Both the position numbers and the translations under genes were made by a program. Positions 5,652 to 8,422 of a stretch of DNA of 8,422 bases are shown one piece after another. The first letter of the stretch is position 1; every line of letters starts with the position of its first letter. The notes under the pieces are model-generated. The model worked only from the letters and a program-made list of their open reading frames with translations, was not told the DNA's origin and made no database searches. This stretch comes from Desulforhopalus sp. (GTDB lineage: Bacteria; Desulfobacterota; Desulfobulbia; Desulfobulbales; Desulfocapsaceae): assembly GCA_023231425.1 (NCBI GenBank), contig JALNVI010000093.1:1-8422 (forward strand), written 5' to 3'.

Positions 5652-8006
5652 TTATTCAGCAGTAAGTCCAGTCTTCGTTCCACCGCCAAACTGCGGGCGA
5701 AAATCGGGCAGCTCAATACCGAGAGATTCACGGATTACATCTTCAATGGTTTCCACATAGCAGAAGTCCATCTCGTTGCGAACCTCTTCAGCAATCTCGT
5801 CCACATCCTCGCGGTTCTCCCCGGAGAGGATAATACGCCGGATTCCCGCCCGGTGCGCCGCCAGAATTTTTTCTTTAATCCCACCCACCGGCAGCACGGT
5901 GCCACGCAGGGTGATCTCACCGGTCATCGCCGTTTTGGTATCCACCACCGCGCCGGTAATCAGCGAAGCGAGGGAGGTAAAGAGGGTAATCCCCGCCGAC
6001 GGCCCGTCCTTGGGCGTACTCCCCGCCGGGACATGGATATGGATGTCATTGCCAGCGAAATCAAAGTGGCTGACATGGTTGGCCAGCCGTGAGCGGATCA
6101 AACTGAGCGAAATCCGCGCCGACTCCTTCATCACATCCCCGAGCTGTCCGGTGAGCAGCAATTCGCCCTTGCCCGGCATACTGGTGGATTCAATGAAGAG
6201 GATATCTCCCCCCACCGGAGTCCAGGCGAGACCGGTAACAATCCCTGGAGCCTCACGTCCCAGTTTTTCTTCAAGGCGCACCTTGCGTCGACCAAGAATC
6301 TTCTGCAGATCCTCCGCCCCAACCTTTACCGGCAGATCGGTCCCGCTGACAATCTGTGCGGAAGAAACCCGGGCTATCTTCGCCAGCTGTTTCTGCAGAC
6401 CCCGGACACCAGCCTCCCTCGTGTACTGATCAATGACGGCTGCAAGGGCTTCTTCACTCACCTGCAGCTGACTGTCATCCAGCCCGTGCTCTCTGAGCAC
6501 CTTCGGCAGCAGGTGGTTGTGAGCAATAACCAGTTTCTCGCTCTCGGTGTACCCGGAGATAGAGATAACCTCCATCCGATCCAGCAGCGGTCTGGGGATA
6601 TTGCTGACGGTGTTGGCCGTGGCGATAAAAAACACCTCCGAGAGATCAAACGGCAGATCGAGAAAATGGTCGGTAAAATTGTCGTTCTGCTCCGGATCAA
6701 GTACCTCCAGCAGTGCGCTGGCCGGGTCCCCCCAGGAGCCGAGCAATTTATCCACCTCATCAAGAACAAACACCGCATCCTTTTCTCCCGCCTTCTTCAT
6801 CGCCGAGATAATCCGTCCCGGCAGAGCGCCAACATAGGTTCGGCGATGGCCACGGATCTCCGCTTCATCCCGTATTCCCCCAAGGCTGATCCGCTGATAC
6901 TTCCGTCCGAGTGCTTTGGCGATACTGCGACCGAGGCTCGTCTTCCCGGTACCCGGGGGGCCTTCAAGGAGCAGGATAGTTCCACGCTTGCGGTTCGTGA
7001 GTTTCATTACTGCAAGGTGCTGAATTATGCGCTCCTTCACCTCCTTGAGACCCTCATGATCGGCGGCGAGAATTCCCCGAGCACGTTCCAGATCAATATC
7101 CCCTTCACTGCGTTTGTTCCACGGCAGGGCAAGAATAAGGTCGAGGTAATTGCGAATGGTGCCCTCCTCATGGCCGCCATTGTTCACCTCAAGCTTGCCG
7201 ACCTCTTCCATTGCCGCCCCGCGTACTTCATCGGGCAGGTCAGCAGCCTCAAGCTGTTCGCGATAGTTCTTTTTTCGGCTGCCACCATCTTCCCCTTCAT
7301 CCAGCTCTTTTTGAATCTCCCGCAGCTGCTCGCGGAGCATAGTCTTACGATATTTATCATTAGTGGACTGGTTGAAACGGCGGGCCATCTCAATCTGCAG
7401 TTTCACCGACTCCTTGTGACGCAGCAGATGATCGAGAAATTTAATCCCGCGGTCGTGCAGGGAGCGAGTCTCCAGCAGTTCCTGTTTTTCCCGGTACGTC
7501 ACATTCATATAGGGCAGGGAGAAACCGATGAAGCTGTCGACACTTTCCTGATCTTCAAGCTTCTTAATAATTTTTGCTGAACCACTGAAGGTCTCGGCAA
7601 GCTCCCGGCCGGTCGACTGCAGATAAGCCAGCATCTCCTGTTGATCCTTCTCACTGAGGTCTTCCACGTCGGGGTCAAGGACATAATCGGCGCGCAGAAA
7701 ACCAGCCACCTGCTCAATATTACGCAACGTCACCCGCTGCTGCACGCGGATGCGGGCAACCATTTTCTCGCCCTCCTGCAGAGCATCCACCATGAGCAGG
7801 ACACCGGTTTTGTAAAGATTATCTGTAGTCGCTTTCCCGCCATCCTCACGGGCCCAGCCGGTCGCAAGAATCAGATCATTTCCAGTTTGCACCCAGCGTT
7901 GCACCATTTTGCCAACGGGCTGACCAAGAGAAATTTCAACCTTCGACCCGGGCAGGAGAATGGTGTCTTCCAGTGGTAAAAGAGGTAAATTAGTGTTGTG
8001 TTCCAT
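5652..8006 (-). CDS. lon: ATP-dependent protease Lon (LonA type)
   Basis: A 784-residue cytoplasmic AAA+ serine protease that unfolds and degrades misfolded and regulatory proteins; the length equals that of E. coli Lon. The LON substrate-recognition domain covers about residues 7-205 (starting LPLLPLEDTILLPG). A helical, charged linker follows (about 206-285; MLREQLREIQKELDEGED). The ATPase has Walker A GPPGTGKT (349-356) and Walker B VFVLDEVDK (Asp416, Glu417), with a candidate arginine finger at Arg477 and sensor-2 Arg535 in EAGVRGLQKQL. The protease domain (about 590-765) carries the Ser-Lys dyad Ser670 in PKDGPSAG and Lys713 in GGIKEKILAAHR, 43 residues apart as in E. coli. All catalytic residues are present. 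The ATG at 8006 is chosen because AAAGGAG (8019-8013) lies 6 nt upstream; the frame is open back to 8225, but that would overlap the divergent ABC gene and extend Lon abnormally. The N-domain looks more divergent than the catalytic parts, as is usual. A second lon elsewhere in the genome is possible. Confidence 0.97.
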   Translation of the reverse strand: MEHNTNLPLLPLEDTILLPGSKVEISLGQPVGKMVQRWVQTGNDLILATGWAREDGGKATTDNLYKTGVLLMVDALQEGEKMVARIRVQQRVTLRNIEQVAGFLRADYVLDPDVEDLSEKDQQEMLAYLQSTGRELAETFSGSAKIIKKLEDQESVDSFIGFSLPYMNVTYREKQELLETRSLHDRGIKFLDHLLRHKESVKLQIEMARRFNQSTNDKYRKTMLREQLREIQKELDEGEDGGSRKKNYREQLEAADLPDEVRGAAMEEVGKLEVNNGGHEEGTIRNYLDLILALPWNKRSEGDIDLERARGILAADHEGLKEVKERIIQHLAVMKLTNRKRGTILLLEGPPGTGKTSLGRSIAKALGRKYQRISLGGIRDEAEIRGHRRTYVGALPGRIISAMKKAGEKDAVFVLDEVDKLLGSWGDPASALLEVLDPEQNDNFTDHFLDLPFDLSEVFFIATANTVSNIPRPLLDRMEVISISGYTESEKLVIAHNHLLPKVLREHGLDDSQLQVSEEALAAVIDQYTREAGVRGLQKQLAKIARVSSAQIVSGTDLPVKVGAEDLQKILGRRKVRLEEKLGREAPGIVTGLAWTPVGGDILFIESTSMPGKGELLLTGQLGDVMKESARISLSLIRSRLANHVSHFDFAGNDIHIHVPAGSTPKDGPSAGITLFTSLASLITGAVVDTKTAMTGEITLRGTVLPVGGIKEKILAAHRAGIRRIILSGENREDVDEIAEEVRNEMDFCYVETIEDVIRESLGIELPDFRPQFGGGTKTGLTAE

Positions 8007-8012
8007 ATCTTT

Positions 8013-8019
8013 CTCCTTT
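8013..8019 (-). promoter_or_regulatory. Ribosome binding site fixing the lon start
   Basis: AAAGGAG on the minus strand, 6 nt before the ATG at 8006. This near-consensus site identifies the true start among several in-frame candidates. Confidence 0.85.
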
Positions 8020-8028
8020 CGATGTTGT

Positions 8029-8034
8029 ACTATA
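8029..8034 (-). promoter_or_regulatory. Candidate -10 box for lon
   Basis: TATAGT on the minus strand (5 of 6 to consensus) would start transcription near 8022, giving a very short leader that still includes the ribosome site. The -35 region 17 nt upstream is poor. A small AGAC/GTCT inverted repeat (8037-8049) lies in the spacer and might be an operator. A perfect TTGACA (minus strand, 8087-8082) lies further up but has no -10 at the right distance. No convincing sigma32 heat-shock promoter is visible. Confidence 0.3.
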
Positions 8035-8132
8035 AAAGACTTTTTGTCTCGAATAGAAGAAGGTAAGCAGCAGGACATGGCTGTCAATATATTACAAGAA
8101 TCAGCTTCGCGAAATAAACGTATGGGAAAAGG

Positions 8133-8422
8133 ATGAGACCACAGCTCCAGGTAAACGGACTGCGCTGGCAGGAACGCGGGCCCTACAGCTTCACGTTGAA
8201 CGCTGGCGATGCCATCGGCATCCACGGGGAATCGGGAATTGGCAAAAGTTTTTTCCTGCGCGCCCTGTGTGATCTGGTGCCAACGGAGGGAGAGGTCCTC
8301 CTCAACGGAGTGCGGCGGGAGGATATTGCGGCACCGCAGTGGCGCAGGCGAATAGCCCTGCTGCCCACCGACTCACAGTGGTGGCATGAAACTCCGGCAG
8401 AGCACTTTGCCACACCGGAAAC
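8133..8422 (+). CDS. ABC transporter ATP-binding protein, 3'-truncated
   Basis: The first 96 codons of an ATPase that runs off the window; an in-frame stop at 8115-8117 makes the ATG at 8133 the likely start. The sequence follows the ABC nucleotide-binding layout: an N-terminal strand pair (LQVNGLRWQERGPYSFTLNA), then Walker A GESGIGKS (32-39), the GEVLLNGV turn (53-60), and a Q-loop region where Gln82 in LPTDSQWW is the probable Q-loop residue. The ABC signature and Walker B lie beyond the window. The compact N-terminus resembles the small single-domain ATPases of the YbbL/FetA group, which pair with a separate permease, but the substrate cannot be decided from this fragment. It is transcribed divergently from lon with 126 bp between the starts. 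Purines GGGAAAAGG precede the ATG, and a four-codon ATG-GGA-AAA-GGA-TGA (8122-8136) overlaps the start as ATGA, possibly by chance. Confidence 0.88.
   Translation, partial: MRPQLQVNGLRWQERGPYSFTLNAGDAIGIHGESGIGKSFFLRALCDLVPTEGEVLLNGVRREDIAAPQWRRRIALLPTDSQWWHETPAEHFATPE

Noticed and set aside
6486..7580. A 364-codon open frame on the plus strand inside lon
   Set aside because: It lies fully opposite conserved Lon domains including Walker A, and its product shows no recognisable motif; it is a shadow frame.
8050..8120. Sigma32 heat-shock promoter for lon
   Set aside because: CTTGTAA and a CCATGT-like box exist on the minus strand, but the spacing between them is about 4 nt too short for the consensus.
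8007..8225. Extended N-terminus of Lon starting at 8225
   Set aside because: The extension would overlap the divergent ABC ATPase gene and add 73 residues before the typical Lon N-terminus; the near-consensus ribosome site marks 8006 as the start.

Overview
This 8.4 kb window looks like ordinary bacterial chromosome: dense, moderately GC-rich, mostly housekeeping genes. I see no insertion sequence, phage gene, CRISPR array, tRNA or rRNA. The gene set (M24 aminopeptidase, zinc-finger-less DnaJ, LysR regulator, UPF0173 hydrolase, EamA transporter, Lon) and the protein sequences would fit a Gram-negative bacterium, possibly a Desulfobacterota/deltaproteobacterial lineage. That placement is an impression from sequence style, not a phylogenetic result.

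Left part (1-2411). A 5'-truncated M24 metallopeptidase (Xaa-Pro aminopeptidase type) is followed 12 nt later by a 112-residue protein of unknown function, probably in one operon. Facing them on the minus strand are a CbpA/DnaJ-type co-chaperone and, downstream of it, a 91-residue protein with a ribbon-helix-helix-like N-terminus and a coiled-coil C-terminus. A hairpin with T-tracts on both sides lies between the co-chaperone and the small gene. A good sigma70-type promoter (TTGTAA, 16 nt, TATAAT) precedes the co-chaperone gene.

Middle (2412-5651). A 426-bp AT-rich divergent intergenic region separates the co-chaperone from a LysR-type regulator on the plus strand. After an intergenic gap with a strong stem-loop come a UPF0173 metal-dependent hydrolase and, 10 nt after its stop, an EamA-family (DMT) transporter, likely co-transcribed. 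A 14-bp-stem bidirectional terminator closes this unit and the facing lon gene.

Right part (5652-8422). A full-length 784-residue Lon protease is on the minus strand. Divergent from it, the first 96 codons of an ABC transporter ATPase begin at 8133 and run off the window.

Two protein quality-control genes (J-domain co-chaperone and Lon) lie in the window, but separate units lie between them and I see no shared regulatory site. I found no convincing new system. The most useful leads are the small RHH/coiled-coil gene beside the co-chaperone, the unknown 112-residue protein, and the termination arrangement that may place antisense transcription across the RHH gene.
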